Origin: Rheinheimera sp. UJ63
GTDB lineage: Bacteria > Pseudomonadota > Gammaproteobacteria > Enterobacterales > Alteromonadaceae
DNA: 64,000 bases
Direction of reading: 5' to 3'
Assembly: GCF_021568285.1 (NCBI RefSeq)
Contig: NZ_JAKGTQ010000002.1
Location: forward strand, 850,470-914,469
The notes under the pieces are model-generated. The model searched no databases and had not been told where the DNA came from. It saw only the letters and a program-made list of their open reading frames with translations. Each line of letters opens with the position of its first letter. Position 1 is the stretch's first letter. Below are positions 16,185 through 25,769 of the stretch, piece by piece. The position numbers were made by a program, and so were the translations under genes.

Positions 16185-16778
16185 TCAGCCACCTTTATGG
16201 TCATGGCTGATGCGGCTGGCAACCGCCCCCGTTTGTTCTTTGTACTTCGCATCCAGCCGTTTATTGTAAGGTCTGGCAGCAGGGCCGGTCATCAGTTCAA
16301 AGTTTAACGCGCCTATTTTCATATTAGGGCGTAAAGCTAAGGGTAACTTACCACTGTTGTAAAACTCTAAAACGATATTACCTGACCAGCCCGGATCAAT
16401 GCGATGTGCCGTCACGTGCACCATTAAGCCTAAGCGCGCTAGTGACGAACGGCCATCCAACCAGCCCACAATATCATCAGGCAAGGTCACTGACTCTAAG
16501 GTTACACCAATAGCTAATTCACCAGGATGCAGAATAAATACCCCATCATCGGCTAGCACGATCTCATCGCTCATAACGGAATGTAACGCCGCATCCACCT
16601 CGGCACGGGGGCCACTTAAATCGATGTAAGGTGCGGCATGCGCCACAAATACTCGAAACTTATTACCCAAACGAATATCGACACTCACGCCACTGATCAT
16701 ATCAACATCGGGGGCTGGCGTGATGCAAATTTTGCCGTCGGCTAGGTAGCGCTCTATATCGCGGTCACATAATCTCAT
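16185..16778 (-). CDS. dcd: dCTP deaminase
   Basis: A 197-residue enzyme converting dCTP to dUTP and ammonia, the main source of dUMP for thymidylate synthesis in enteric-type bacteria. It is close to the Escherichia coli protein throughout: [56 protein letters not shown] (with the catalytic glutamate shortly after, in VLEFYNSG) and QGAVASR-like TGAVASR at the end. It is trimeric and cytoplasmic. It starts two bases after the apbC stop, so the two genes form an operon. Confidence 0.98.
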   Translation of the reverse strand: MRLCDRDIERYLADGKICITPAPDVDMISGVSVDIRLGNKFRVFVAHAAPYIDLSGPRAEVDAALHSVMSDEIVLADDGVFILHPGELAIGVTLESVTLPDDIVGWLDGRSSLARLGLMVHVTAHRIDPGWSGNIVLEFYNSGKLPLALRPNMKIGALNFELMTGPAARPYNKRLDAKYKEQTGAVASRISHDHKGG

Positions 16779-16780
16779 GT

Positions 16781-17677
16781 CTAATCATCCGTTATTTTAA
16801 TTTCAACCGAAGCGTGCTCCGGTAATTCACCGCTTACCCGCTTTAATAGCGCCAAGCTAATATCATGATACAAAGCGGCCATGGCCGCGTCGCCTTGTGT
16901 TAACGCCACGCCCAGATCCGACTGCTGACGAATACTCCCTTGCAAGGGTAATTGCCCTAGTACCGGGACTTGATGGCGCTCAGCCAACCTTAGCCCCCCG
17001 GCACTACCGAATACATCATCATGCGCACCACAGCTTGGGCAAAGGTAAAAGCTCATATTCTCAACTAAGCCCAGTACAGGAATAGACACTTGGCGAAACA
17101 TACTAATGGCTTTTTGGGCATCGGCCAGTGCTAAATCTTGGGGTGTAGTCACCACAACCGCGCCGGTTACCGGTAACTTTTGTGACAAAGTTAACTGAAT
17201 ATCACCTGTGCCTGGGGGTAAATCAATCAATAATACATCTAATTCCGGCCAAATCGTTTCGTTAATCAGTTGCAGCAAAGCTTGGCTTGCCATTGGGCCA
17301 CGCCAAACACTGGCATCCTCGGGATCCACTAAAAAACCAATAGATTGCAATGTTACCCCATGCTGCTGTAGGGGTTGCATTAATTTGTTGTCGGGCGAGC
17401 TTACCTTTTGCCCCGTTAAGCCAAACAAGGTAGGTAAAGAAGGGCCATAAATGTCGGCATCAAGCAGGCCGGTGCGCACACCCGCGTTAGCCATCGCCAT
17501 GGCCAAATTTGCAGCCGTAGTCGATTTACCCACGCCACCTTTGCCCGACGCGACCAAAATAACCGTGTGGATCGCTTTAAATACCGGGGCCTGTTGGCGA
17601 ATTGCCAACAACGCGTTTTGCCAAGGCTCAGCCTGTGGTGTTTGGGTTACTGCTGATTTTTTCAGCCAATTAAACAT
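16781..17677 (-). CDS. apbC: Iron-sulfur cluster carrier ATPase ApbC (Mrp/NBP35)
   Basis: A 298-residue P-loop ATPase that binds and transfers [4Fe-4S] clusters. It has the deviant Walker A KGGVGKST, a switch segment [21 protein letters not shown] and the cluster-binding CPSCG. Compared with longer Mrp proteins (~370 residues) the N-terminal MIP18-like domain is absent; only ~35 residues precede the P-loop. It is divergent from metG, the same arrangement as in Escherichia coli, and is followed by dcd after two bases. Confidence 0.95.
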   Translation of the reverse strand: MFNWLKKSAVTQTPQAEPWQNALLAIRQQAPVFKAIHTVILVASGKGGVGKSTTAANLAMAMANAGVRTGLLDADIYGPSLPTLFGLTGQKVSSPDNKLMQPLQQHGVTLQSIGFLVDPEDASVWRGPMASQALLQLINETIWPELDVLLIDLPPGTGDIQLTLSQKLPVTGAVVVTTPQDLALADAQKAISMFRQVSIPVLGLVENMSFYLCPSCGAHDDVFGSAGGLRLAERHQVPVLGQLPLQGSIRQQSDLGVALTQGDAAMAALYHDISLALLKRVSGELPEHASVEIKITDD

Positions 17678-17806
17678 CGAGACTCCTCAAAAACCAAAAA
17701 GGGTGGCATTTTTCCCAGCAATCTGACAATGCCGGATGCGATTTAATGGCGGCTATAGTATCATTAGCGCATATATTTTCAGTCATTTATGTAAGAGCGA
17801 TCTTTA

Positions 17807-19867
17807 ATGTCAACACGGAAAATTCTGATCACCAGCGCCCTGCCGTATGCAAACGGCCCCATCCACCTTGGTCATTTATTGGAATATATCCAAACCGACA
17901 TTTGGGCCCGCTTTCAGAAAGCACGTGGCCATCAATGTTATTACGTGTGTGCCGATGATGCCCACGGCACACCGATCATGCTTAAAGCGCAGCAGCAAGG
18001 CATTAGTCCTGAGCAGATGATTGCGCAAACCAAAATTGAACACAGCACTGACTTTGCTGACTTTGGCGTGGCCTTTGATAATTATCATTCTACGCACAGT
18101 GAAGAAAATCGCGAGTTTGCCAATACCATTTATAACCGCTTAAACGCTGCGGGACATATTAAACGTAAAGTCATTAGCCAGTTATACGATCCACAAAAAT
18201 CCATGTTTTTACCGGATCGTTTTGTCAAAGGCGATTGCCCCAAGTGCGGCGCACAAGATCAAAATGGCGATAGCTGTGATGTCTGCGGCGCAACCTATAG
18301 CCCAACAGAAGTTAAGAATCCACGGTCGGTTGTGTCAGGCGCAACGCCCATTTTAAAAGACAGTGAACATTACTTCTTTGACTTACCGGCCTTTGCAGAG
18401 ATGTTGCAAGCCTGGACACGCAGCGGTGCCCTGCAAGATGAAATGGCCAATAAACTACAAGAGTGGTTTAAAGATGGCCTCCAAATGTGGGATATCAGCC
18501 GTGATGCGCCCTACTTTGGTTTTGAAATTCCAGATGCGCCAGGTAAGTTTTTCTACGTATGGTTAGATGCCCCCATTGGCTATTTAGCCAGCTTTAAAAA
18601 TTTGTGCGATCGCATCAATGTCGATTTTGACAGCTTCTGGGCACCCGGCTCAGATGCCGAGGTTTATCATTTTATCGGCAAAGATATTATTTATTTCCAC
18701 AGCCTGTTTTGGCCTGCCATGTTAGAGGGCGCGGGCTTTCGCAAACCCAACGCGGTTTATGCACATGGTTTTGTCACGGTAAATGGCGCGAAAATGTCAA
18801 AATCGCGCGGCACCTTCATCAAAGCACGTACCTATCTAGAGCACTTAGATCCTGAATACCTTCGCTATTATTTTGCCAGCAAATTAACCAGTGGTATTAC
18901 CGATCTCGATTTAAACCTCGAAGATTTCACGCAAAAAGTGAATGCTGATCTCGTCGGCAAAGTGGTCAATATCGCCAGTCGCTGTGCCGGTTTTATTAGT
19001 AAGCGCTTCAATGGCACCTTGTCGGCAACGCTGGCCGAGCCAGAGCTGTATCAAGATTTTATTAATGCCGGTAGCAGCATTGCGCAAAGCTATGAGCAAC
19101 GTGAATTTGCGAAGGCCATTCGCGACATTATGGCGCTTGCTGATCGTGCGAATCAATATATTGATGCCAAAGCGCCTTGGGTATTAGCCAAAGACGAGAG
19201 CAAACAACAAGAAACGCATGATGTTTGCTCTATGGGTTTAAACTTATTCCGCGTGTTAATGCATTATCTTAAGCCGGTGTTACCGAAAATGGCCGCGGAT
19301 AGCGAAGCCTTTTTAAATACCGAACTGCTGTGGCAACACTACCAAAGCCCTTTATTAAATCATGCGATTAACCCGTTTAAAGCCTTAATGCAGCGTGTCG
19401 ATCCGGTTAAAGTGCAAGCCATGGTCGCGGCGTCTACCGAAAACTTACAACCCACAGCAGATGCCAGCAGCACAGCCGCAAAAGCGAAAGCACCGGCTGC
19501 TGCGCCAATAGCAAGTGCAGAGCGTGAACCGATTAGCGACACCATCAGCATTGATGATTTTGTCAAAATCGATTTGCGCGTCGCCAAAATTATTGCCGCC
19601 GCGCCGGTTGAAGGCGCTGACAAGTTAGTGCAATTAACCTTAGATATTGGCGCGGGTGAAACCCGTCAGGTATTCGCAGGCATTAAAGCGGCCTATACTC
19701 CAGAAAGCCTTGTCGGTCGCCAAACGGTGATGGTCGCTAACTTAGCTGCACGCAAAATGCGCTTTGGTTTATCTGAAGGTATGGTGCTCGCAGCAGGGCC
19801 TGGCGGCAGTGATATTTTCTTGTTAAGCCCAGATGACGGTGCTCAGCCTGGGATGCGCGTTAAGTAA
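17807..19867 (+). CDS. metG: Methionyl-tRNA synthetase
   Basis: A 686-residue class I synthetase charging tRNA-Met. The HIGH box is GPIHLGH (residues 17-23), the zinc knuckle is C144-C147-C157-C160 and KMSKS is at 329-333. The linker rich in Ala after residue ~545 leads to a C-terminal EMAP/Trbp111-type tRNA-binding domain ([28 protein letters not shown]) that mediates dimerisation. The length equals that of the enteric enzyme. It is essential and cytoplasmic, transcribed away from apbC across a ~130-bp shared promoter region. Confidence 0.98.
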   Translation: MSTRKILITSALPYANGPIHLGHLLEYIQTDIWARFQKARGHQCYYVCADDAHGTPIMLKAQQQGISPEQMIAQTKIEHSTDFADFGVAFDNYHSTHSEENREFANTIYNRLNAAGHIKRKVISQLYDPQKSMFLPDRFVKGDCPKCGAQDQNGDSCDVCGATYSPTEVKNPRSVVSGATPILKDSEHYFFDLPAFAEMLQAWTRSGALQDEMANKLQEWFKDGLQMWDISRDAPYFGFEIPDAPGKFFYVWLDAPIGYLASFKNLCDRINVDFDSFWAPGSDAEVYHFIGKDIIYFHSLFWPAMLEGAGFRKPNAVYAHGFVTVNGAKMSKSRGTFIKARTYLEHLDPEYLRYYFASKLTSGITDLDLNLEDFTQKVNADLVGKVVNIASRCAGFISKRFNGTLSATLAEPELYQDFINAGSSIAQSYEQREFAKAIRDIMALADRANQYIDAKAPWVLAKDESKQQETHDVCSMGLNLFRVLMHYLKPVLPKMAADSEAFLNTELLWQHYQSPLLNHAINPFKALMQRVDPVKVQAMVAASTENLQPTADASSTAAKAKAPAAAPIASAEREPISDTISIDDFVKIDLRVAKIIAAAPVEGADKLVQLTLDIGAGETRQVFAGIKAAYTPESLVGRQTVMVANLAARKMRFGLSEGMVLAAGPGGSDIFLLSPDDGAQPGMRVK

Positions 19868-19900
19868 CGCGTAACACAGTTCAACACTTAGAGGTAAAGG

Positions 19901-21361
19901 ATGCCATCGCCATTTCGCAGTTTTTCGTCGCTGTTTTCCACCACGCTGATTATGGTGTTGGGAGCCGGCCTACTGACCACCTATTTAGCGTTGTCATTAG
20001 CCCGCGATGGTGTCGAGCAACTGTGGATTGGTGGCATGATGTCGGCTTACTATTTCGGTCTGGTTGCGGGCTCCAAAGTAGGCCACAAACTTATTGCCCG
20101 GGTGGGTCATATTCGCACTTTTGTGGCCAGCGCCAGTATTGTAACGGCCTCGGCCCTGTGCCACGCACTTACCGATACACTCGAAATTTGGTTACTGCTG
20201 CGTGTGCTCGTGGGCACCGGCATGATGTGTCAGTATATGGTGCTAGAAAGCTGGCTGAACGAACAAGCCGATAGCTCACAACGTGGCTCAGTGTTTGCGG
20301 GTTATATGATTGTGTCTTATCTTGGCATGGTCGGCGGTCAAACGCTGTTGTCGTTCTTTCCACAGCTAGGAATAGAACCGTTATTACTGGTTGGCATCTG
20401 TTATGCGCTGTGCATTGTGCCTATTGCGCTCACTCGGCGCATTCACCCACAGCCGCTGCATCCTGCACCGCTTAAAATCATGGCGTTTTGGCGTAAAGTA
20501 CCGCAATCACTCACCACCATTTTAATTGCGGGAGGGATCTCCGGTTCGTTTTACGGTTTAGCGCCAGCCTTTGCGGCGGGTATTGGCCTTAGCAATAGCG
20601 AAGTAGCCAGTTTTATGTCTGCCACTATTTTAGCCGGCTTATTAGCGCAGTGGCCGATGGGTAAGCTATCGGATCGGATCCCGCGAAGTCGTCTGGTCCG
20701 GATCAATAGTGCTTTGTTAGGCATGATTGTGTTAGTGATTGCCTTAGTCCCCCTTAACACCCTGCTGTTGTTAGCGGCGACCTTCTGTTTTGGGATCCTC
20801 GCCTTTACTTTATATCCGCTGGCGACAGCCATGGCCAACCAGCGCATTGAACAAAGTGAGCGTGTCGCGCTATCCGCCACTATTTTGCTAACCTTTGGCA
20901 TTGGGGCAACCTTAGGGCCCTTAGTGGCCTCTTTTAGCATGCAGCTGTTTGGTAATAGCATGCTTTACCTCTATATGGCGGTGTGTTGTGTGATCTTGTT
21001 CTTGCGCTTGGCGCGGGTGAATTACAATCAAAAAGTGGCGACCCGACTGCTATCCGAACAGCAACCTTCCGATTATCAACTGGCTTCGGGTGATTTAGTG
21101 TCATCGCCTTTAGCGGCCGCTTTAGATCCGCGAGTTGATGAAGAGCTGGTACAGCAACAAATGCGTGATGATGTTGAGCCGCTAGCAGAACAAAGCACGA
21201 CAGCAAATGAAGCAACTGCAGAAGGCGTCGCCCAGTCAGATGTTGCCTCTGAGCCGACAGTGCAACACAACAGCTTTGTGCCCAATATCCAAGAAGATGC
21301 GCCCCCTTTTGCTCCCTCTGACAGCTTGGTAGAGCCGGAATCAACAACCACAAAACCCTAA
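19901..21361 (+). CDS. MFS transporter with acidic C-terminal tail
   Basis: A 486-residue protein with twelve predicted membrane helices in the first ~385 residues and a ~100-residue low-complexity tail rich in Glu, Asp, Ser and Thr. The sequence resembles the YcaD/Major-facilitator branch: GVEQLWIGGMMSAYYFGLVAGSKVGHK replaces the usual loop 2-3 motif and QWPMGKLSDRIPRSR gives the loop 8-9 copy. The substrate is unknown. The gene begins 33 bp after metG and may be read from its promoter. The tail is probably cytoplasmic and disordered. Confidence 0.87.
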   Translation: MPSPFRSFSSLFSTTLIMVLGAGLLTTYLALSLARDGVEQLWIGGMMSAYYFGLVAGSKVGHKLIARVGHIRTFVASASIVTASALCHALTDTLEIWLLLRVLVGTGMMCQYMVLESWLNEQADSSQRGSVFAGYMIVSYLGMVGGQTLLSFFPQLGIEPLLLVGICYALCIVPIALTRRIHPQPLHPAPLKIMAFWRKVPQSLTTILIAGGISGSFYGLAPAFAAGIGLSNSEVASFMSATILAGLLAQWPMGKLSDRIPRSRLVRINSALLGMIVLVIALVPLNTLLLLAATFCFGILAFTLYPLATAMANQRIEQSERVALSATILLTFGIGATLGPLVASFSMQLFGNSMLYLYMAVCCVILFLRLARVNYNQKVATRLLSEQQPSDYQLASGDLVSSPLAAALDPRVDEELVQQQMRDDVEPLAEQSTTANEATAEGVAQSDVASEPTVQHNSFVPNIQEDAPPFAPSDSLVEPESTTTKP

Positions 21362-21384
21362 GCACGAGTTGGCTCGGCTTAGGG
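21356..21384. terminator. Convergent hairpin between the MFS and HD-GYP-like genes
   Basis: CCCTAAGC pairs with GCTTAGGG and the stem continues with CGAG/CTCG after a one-base bulge. It overlaps the MFS stop codon and lies 13 bp from the end of the opposing gene. No long T-run is present. Confidence 0.5.
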
Positions 21385-21396
21385 CGCTTTGCTGGC

Positions 21397-22857
21397 TTAG
21401 TTCGAGATCACTATGGCTTTATTCCACAAGTTTTGGTTTTTGGTATGTAAAAAATAATCATAGGGATGCCAAAACTTCGGAATGAGCGGTGAAGCCATGC
21501 GCTCTTGGAAGTCGTAAACGAGCTTGCGTAAAATATCTAACAAACGCTCTTCAGGGATCACTTCAAGCTTTTTACGGGCTGGCGCAAAATATAAATTATT
21601 TTCAATGCTTAACACGCAAGCTCGCGCAGACGCTTGGTAAGTTAAACTGTAGGTCACAATACGACAAAACGGCTGGCGGAAATTACTCGGATAAAGCCCG
21701 GCAACGATGGCGTATTCATAACGATCCATGTCGTTACCATCAGAGTCTTTTGGAATATAAGGCAAGCCATAACCTTGCGGAAACATCCCGACAATCCGCA
21801 AAAATCCCGCCACACTATTTTTACTAATTTTGCCCAGCTCAGCACTTTTATCTAGCGCCAAAGCGGCCTTTGGCAGATCTTCATAATTGTAAGATTGCTT
21901 GGTTGATAACACCATCGAGGTATAGATTTGCGGGATCCGCAGCACATTACCAATGCCCTCTTGCGGCCGAGCCGCTTGTTTCAGCAACAACAGCAATAAC
22001 TCACGTTTTTGTTCTTCATCACGCACAAAGCGATCTCGCTCATCACGATCGCGTCCACGATAACGGCCCTTACTCAGTGCATGCTGCACATAAGTAAAGG
22101 CTTCATTGTAACTGTCTTGTAAAAAAGCATTGCGCTCATCCGCCTCGAGTTCACGAAACTCATCGAAGTTACCTTCAGGTCCTTTCAACAGCAATTGGCA
22201 GCTGGGATGACAACGGCCGATATCTTGTAAAATCGCCGCCATCAGCACCGTGACATGAATGTTATCGCGATAAGGATGGTGAATAGCATTATCCGCGTAA
22301 GGGAGTTCTTTACTGGCTTGATAACATTCCATGATATACGGATGATCAATCAGACCGTCCATAACTAAACGGTCTAACAGGCGTAAACTGAGTAATGCTT
22401 TATAAAGATGGCGCGCTTTTTGGTTGGTCTTGGCGACCTGTCGGCCTTTAGTGGGCGACATTAATTGGATCGTACCGAGCATCTTGGCGGTTTGTTGGTT
22501 CGTATCCACAAAGGTGTCACTTTGGCATAGTTGTAATACGTCATAACAAATCGCTTCTAGCTCGCTATAACGCTGAAATTTCGCCTCTTCAACGTGATTA
22601 TTGAATTCTTGAGATTGGCTTTCGGCCTCTTTTAAATTGCGTGCTGTACCCTTACCTTTCGCGCCGCTTTGATTGTTTTCAAATAAATACAATTGCTGCT
22701 CTAACGCAGCAGCCTGCGCATCTTCTTGCGGCTTAGCGGCAAACCAGAGCACCGCTTGCTCATAAATGGAGTCTTTCAACGGACTATGGTTATAAATCCG
22801 CTCTATTAGCCTTTGCACCGTTTTTGCGTAGGTGGCCTTGCCAAAACTTACTGCCAT
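21397..22857 (-). CDS. Degenerate HD-GYP-like protein
   Basis: A 486-residue soluble protein, no signal peptide. The middle has RDNIHVTVLMAAILQDIGRCHP, which resembles an HD-domain helix but with Gln211 where the metal-binding His of the His-Asp pair belongs (D212 is kept). Further on, FLRIVGMFPQGYGLPYIP matches the region after the GYP motif in HD-GYP phosphodiesterases, where a Y/FP-x-G segment precedes the last strands. A charged stretch RGRDRDERDRFVRDEEQKR interrupts the domain. It is likely a catalytically dead relative; role unknown. It follows the quinone oxidoreductase gene by 39 bp. Confidence 0.6.
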   Translation of the reverse strand: MAVSFGKATYAKTVQRLIERIYNHSPLKDSIYEQAVLWFAAKPQEDAQAAALEQQLYLFENNQSGAKGKGTARNLKEAESQSQEFNNHVEEAKFQRYSELEAICYDVLQLCQSDTFVDTNQQTAKMLGTIQLMSPTKGRQVAKTNQKARHLYKALLSLRLLDRLVMDGLIDHPYIMECYQASKELPYADNAIHHPYRDNIHVTVLMAAILQDIGRCHPSCQLLLKGPEGNFDEFRELEADERNAFLQDSYNEAFTYVQHALSKGRYRGRDRDERDRFVRDEEQKRELLLLLLKQAARPQEGIGNVLRIPQIYTSMVLSTKQSYNYEDLPKAALALDKSAELGKISKNSVAGFLRIVGMFPQGYGLPYIPKDSDGNDMDRYEYAIVAGLYPSNFRQPFCRIVTYSLTYQASARACVLSIENNLYFAPARKKLEVIPEERLLDILRKLVYDFQERMASPLIPKFWHPYDYFLHTKNQNLWNKAIVISN

Positions 22858-22896
22858 GCGTATGTCGTCCTTTCACTTGGCGAAACACCAATCAAT

Positions 22897-23898
22897 TTAA
22901 AACGTTAAAACCAATTTACCAATGGTTTGATTCGACGCCAGCAGTTGGTGTGCTTGCTCGACATCTGAGGCAGCGAATTGTTGCTGGATCACCGGTGTAA
23001 CCTTGCCGCTGGCCATATCTGCTGCAAAATCATTAATAAAGTCTGCAGTTAACTTGCCCTTATAGGCTAAATCGCGATTACGTAAGGTAGAGCACCAGAG
23101 CTGGCCGCGTTTTCGAAATAACGGCACTAATTCGAATTCTGGCACCGTGCGCCCCCCCATCATCGCATAGATAATGATTTTACCATCTTGGGCTAATAAG
23201 GCGACGTCTTGATTAATATAAGGCCCGGCAACCGGATCTAAGATCAGATTGATGCCTTCTGGCCAAAACTGTTTTAACGCGTCACTAAACTGTTGCTGCC
23301 GATAGTTGATGGCATACTTAGCACCAAGCTTTAAACACGCCTCGGCTTTGTCTGCACTGCCCACCGTAACGGCACTGTGCAACCCTTTAGCTTTGGCTAA
23401 TTGAATAGCAGAAGTGCCAACACCGCTGGCACCCGCATGAATAAGCACACGCTGGCCAGGTTGCGCTTGGCCTTCGGTAAATAATAATTGGTAAGCCGTT
23501 AGAAAGGTTTCTGCGGTTGCTGCGGCCTGAGCCATGGTCCAGCCATTCGGTACTGGCATGGCATGCGCTTCTGGCATCACCACATATTCGGCATAACCGC
23601 CACCATTGACTAAACCAAACACTTGCTGGCCCAGCCAAGCCTCTAAACGGGCATCCGCCACCGCTACCACGGTACCGGCTACCTCTAAGCCTAAAATGTC
23701 GCTATCGCCTGGCGGTGGCGGATACAACCCTTGGCGCTGCATCAAATCAGCACGATTAATCCCACAGGCCGCCACTTGAATTAATAGCTGACCGGACATC
23801 AATTCTGGTATGGCTTGGTTTTGCCATACTAAAACACTGTTTTTACCGGGTTGCTGTACCGAAACGGCACGCATTTGCTGGGGAATTGGCTTGTTCAT
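22897..23898 (-). CDS. NAD(P)H:quinone oxidoreductase, PIG3-type
   Basis: A 333-residue zinc-independent medium-chain dehydrogenase/reductase. The N-terminal domain contains CGINRADLMQRQGLYPPPPG, the family signature, and the NADPH-binding fold contains HAGASGVGTSAIQLAKAKG. It reduces quinones or enone-type substrates with NADPH in the cytoplasm. I choose the ATG at 23898 because GGAG precedes it by five bases; an in-frame GTG eight codons earlier has no such signal. It is divergent from rlmI and probably heads an operon with the HD-GYP-like gene. Confidence 0.92.
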   Translation of the reverse strand: MNKPIPQQMRAVSVQQPGKNSVLVWQNQAIPELMSGQLLIQVAACGINRADLMQRQGLYPPPPGDSDILGLEVAGTVVAVADARLEAWLGQQVFGLVNGGGYAEYVVMPEAHAMPVPNGWTMAQAAATAETFLTAYQLLFTEGQAQPGQRVLIHAGASGVGTSAIQLAKAKGLHSAVTVGSADKAEACLKLGAKYAINYRQQQFSDALKQFWPEGINLILDPVAGPYINQDVALLAQDGKIIIYAMMGGRTVPEFELVPLFRKRGQLWCSTLRNRDLAYKGKLTADFINDFAADMASGKVTPVIQQQFAASDVEQAHQLLASNQTIGKLVLTF

Positions 23899-23993
23899 AG
23901 CACTCCATACCGATAGCTGCACGAATTTACTTTAGCTTTGTCGGTCTCTTCTCTAAAATACGGTCTTTAGTCTAGCACAGCGTACTTAAAATC

Positions 23994-25199
23994 ATGAATA
24001 GAACCGTAAACTTACCGACAATTGTCTTACAAGAAGGTCGTGAAAAAGCTTTAAACCGCCGCCATCCGTGGCTGTTTTCCAATGCTATCGATAAGGTGTT
24101 AAATACCCCCAATCGCGGCGACACGGTTGAAGTACTCAGCAGCAAAGGTGAGTGGCTGGCACGTGCCGCCTATTCACCGAGTTCACAAATTCGCGCCCGC
24201 ATCTGGACCTTTCAACAAGATGAAGCGGTTGATGTTGATTTCTTTGTACGTAAAATCAGCCGAGCGTGGCAGATCCGTCAAAGTGTGTTTAATACCGTTG
24301 ATACCAATGGCCTGCGCATCATAGCGGCCGAGTCGGACGATCTTCCCGGCGTTACTATCGATAAATTTGCCGATGTGTTGGTGGTGCAATTATTATCAGC
24401 GGGAGCGGATGCGAAACGCAAAATGCTGGTAAGCGCCTTGCAACAGGTTTTTCCTGAGCACAGTATTTATGAGCGTTCAGATGTTGATATCCGTAAAAAA
24501 GAAGGCTTACCACTGGTTAAAGGCTGGTTACATTTACCCCGCGAAAGCGGCGAAGTGCTCATTAAAGAGCACGGTATGACGCTGATTGTTGATATTATTG
24601 AAGGCCATAAAACCGGTTTTTACCTCGATCAACGCGCCAGCCGTGCGGCCGTGCGTCGGTATGCGAAAGATGCCGAGATTTTAAACTGCTTTAGCTATAC
24701 CGGTACCTTTGGCGTAGCCGCTTTATTAGGCGGTGCTCGTCATGTGACTAACGTGGATATGTCAGAATTAGCCTTAACCACCGCCAGCCGTAACGCCGAG
24801 CTTAATCACTTAGATGTGAATGCCCTTACCCATACACGGGCAGATGTGTTTAAGTTATTACGACAGTATCAAGAAGAAGGCAAAACCTTTGATATGATTA
24901 TATTAGACCCGCCCAAGTTTGCGGATAATAAATCACAACTCAATGGTGCCTGTCGCGGTTACAAAGATATAAACCGCTTAGCAATGCAATTAGTTAAACC
25001 TGGCGGTTTACTCTTCACCTTTTCCTGCTCAGGTTTAATTGAAGAAGCGTTATTTCAAAAAGTCGTGGCCGATGCGGCGCTGGATGCCAAGCGAGATTGT
25101 TTGTTTATCGAACGCTTACAACAAGACAGTGACCATCTCATTGCCAGCTTCTTTCCTGAAGGCTTTTACTTGAAAGGCTTAATTTGCAAAATCTATTAA
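23994..25199 (+). CDS. rlmI: 23S rRNA m5C1962 methyltransferase RlmI
   Basis: A 401-residue SAM-dependent methyltransferase with an N-terminal PUA domain (EGREKALNRRHPWLFSNAID, GDTVEV), a central linker (HKTGFYLDQR) and a Rossmann methyltransferase domain. NCFSYTGTFGVAAL is the SAM-binding motif I, LDPPKFA motif IV, and the cysteine in FTFSCSG motif VI, the catalytic nucleophile for m5C formation. The length equals the enteric protein (~396). It acts on 23S rRNA at position 1962 (E. coli numbering). It is monocistronic. Confidence 0.95.
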   Translation: MNRTVNLPTIVLQEGREKALNRRHPWLFSNAIDKVLNTPNRGDTVEVLSSKGEWLARAAYSPSSQIRARIWTFQQDEAVDVDFFVRKISRAWQIRQSVFNTVDTNGLRIIAAESDDLPGVTIDKFADVLVVQLLSAGADAKRKMLVSALQQVFPEHSIYERSDVDIRKKEGLPLVKGWLHLPRESGEVLIKEHGMTLIVDIIEGHKTGFYLDQRASRAAVRRYAKDAEILNCFSYTGTFGVAALLGGARHVTNVDMSELALTTASRNAELNHLDVNALTHTRADVFKLLRQYQEEGKTFDMIILDPPKFADNKSQLNGACRGYKDINRLAMQLVKPGGLLFTFSCSGLIEEALFQKVVADAALDAKRDCLFIERLQQDSDHLIASFFPEGFYLKGLICKIY

Positions 25200-25345
25200 G
25201 GCCGCTTGAGCTTCGCTGATTATTTGCAGCAAGGCGTTTTATAGCTCTGCATAGCAGAGTATGTGAGAGTGATGTAATAGACAGAAGAAAAGGTCAGCAG
25301 CAGAAACGTATCTGGCAATGTTGCTGGCATCAGCCAGTCAAAAAA

Positions 25346-25379
25346 GTTGCTAGGCCTTTATATTAAAAGGCCTAGCAAC
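25346..25379 (-). terminator. Strong terminator between rlmI and the PilZ gene
   Basis: A perfect 14-bp stem (GTTGCTAGGCCTTT) with a short AT loop. Read leftward it is followed by six T residues, so it terminates the PilZ gene; rightward it is followed by GTTTTATAG and may also serve rlmI. Confidence 0.85.
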
Positions 25380-25408
25380 GTTTTATAGCGACTGAGGGAT
25401 TAACCGCT

Positions 25409-25708
25409 TTAGTTAAGCTCGATGAAAGCTAAACCCAAATTGTAGCTTTCTTCGCTGTCTTGGCTGCAACGCATTACCTTAGCAGTCGCATCAAGCGGCG
25501 GTACGCTGGCATTCGGCGATTCTAAACGGATGCGGATTAAGGTGCCTAACTCAATCAACTCATCGGTTTCAACCGACATTCCCGAAGCACTTAAATCACG
25601 ACAAACCCCATCTACCACTCGGGCGGCTTCTGGGTCATTAATCATCAGCTTCACGTCAGCATTAACCATCATGCGGTAAAAATGCCGGTTATCATTCCTG
25701 TTTACCAT
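25409..25708 (-). CDS. Single-domain PilZ protein (c-di-GMP receptor)
   Basis: A 99-residue protein consisting only of a PilZ domain. RHFYR near the N-terminus is the RxxxR motif and DLSASGMSVE the (D/N)xSxxG motif; together they bind cyclic di-GMP. It is cytoplasmic and presumably an adaptor that passes the second-messenger signal to an unknown partner. It lies downstream of hrpA in the same direction with a 61-bp gap backward to hrpA's stop, so co-transcription is not certain. Confidence 0.93.
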   Translation of the reverse strand: MVNRNDNRHFYRMMVNADVKLMINDPEAARVVDGVCRDLSASGMSVETDELIELGTLIRIRLESPNASVPPLDATAKVMRCSQDSEESYNLGLAFIELN

Positions 25709-25769
25709 AGCGATTTCCTTAAACTACTTAACCTTTATCTTAGCAAGCTTAACGCAGCCTGCAAGTATA

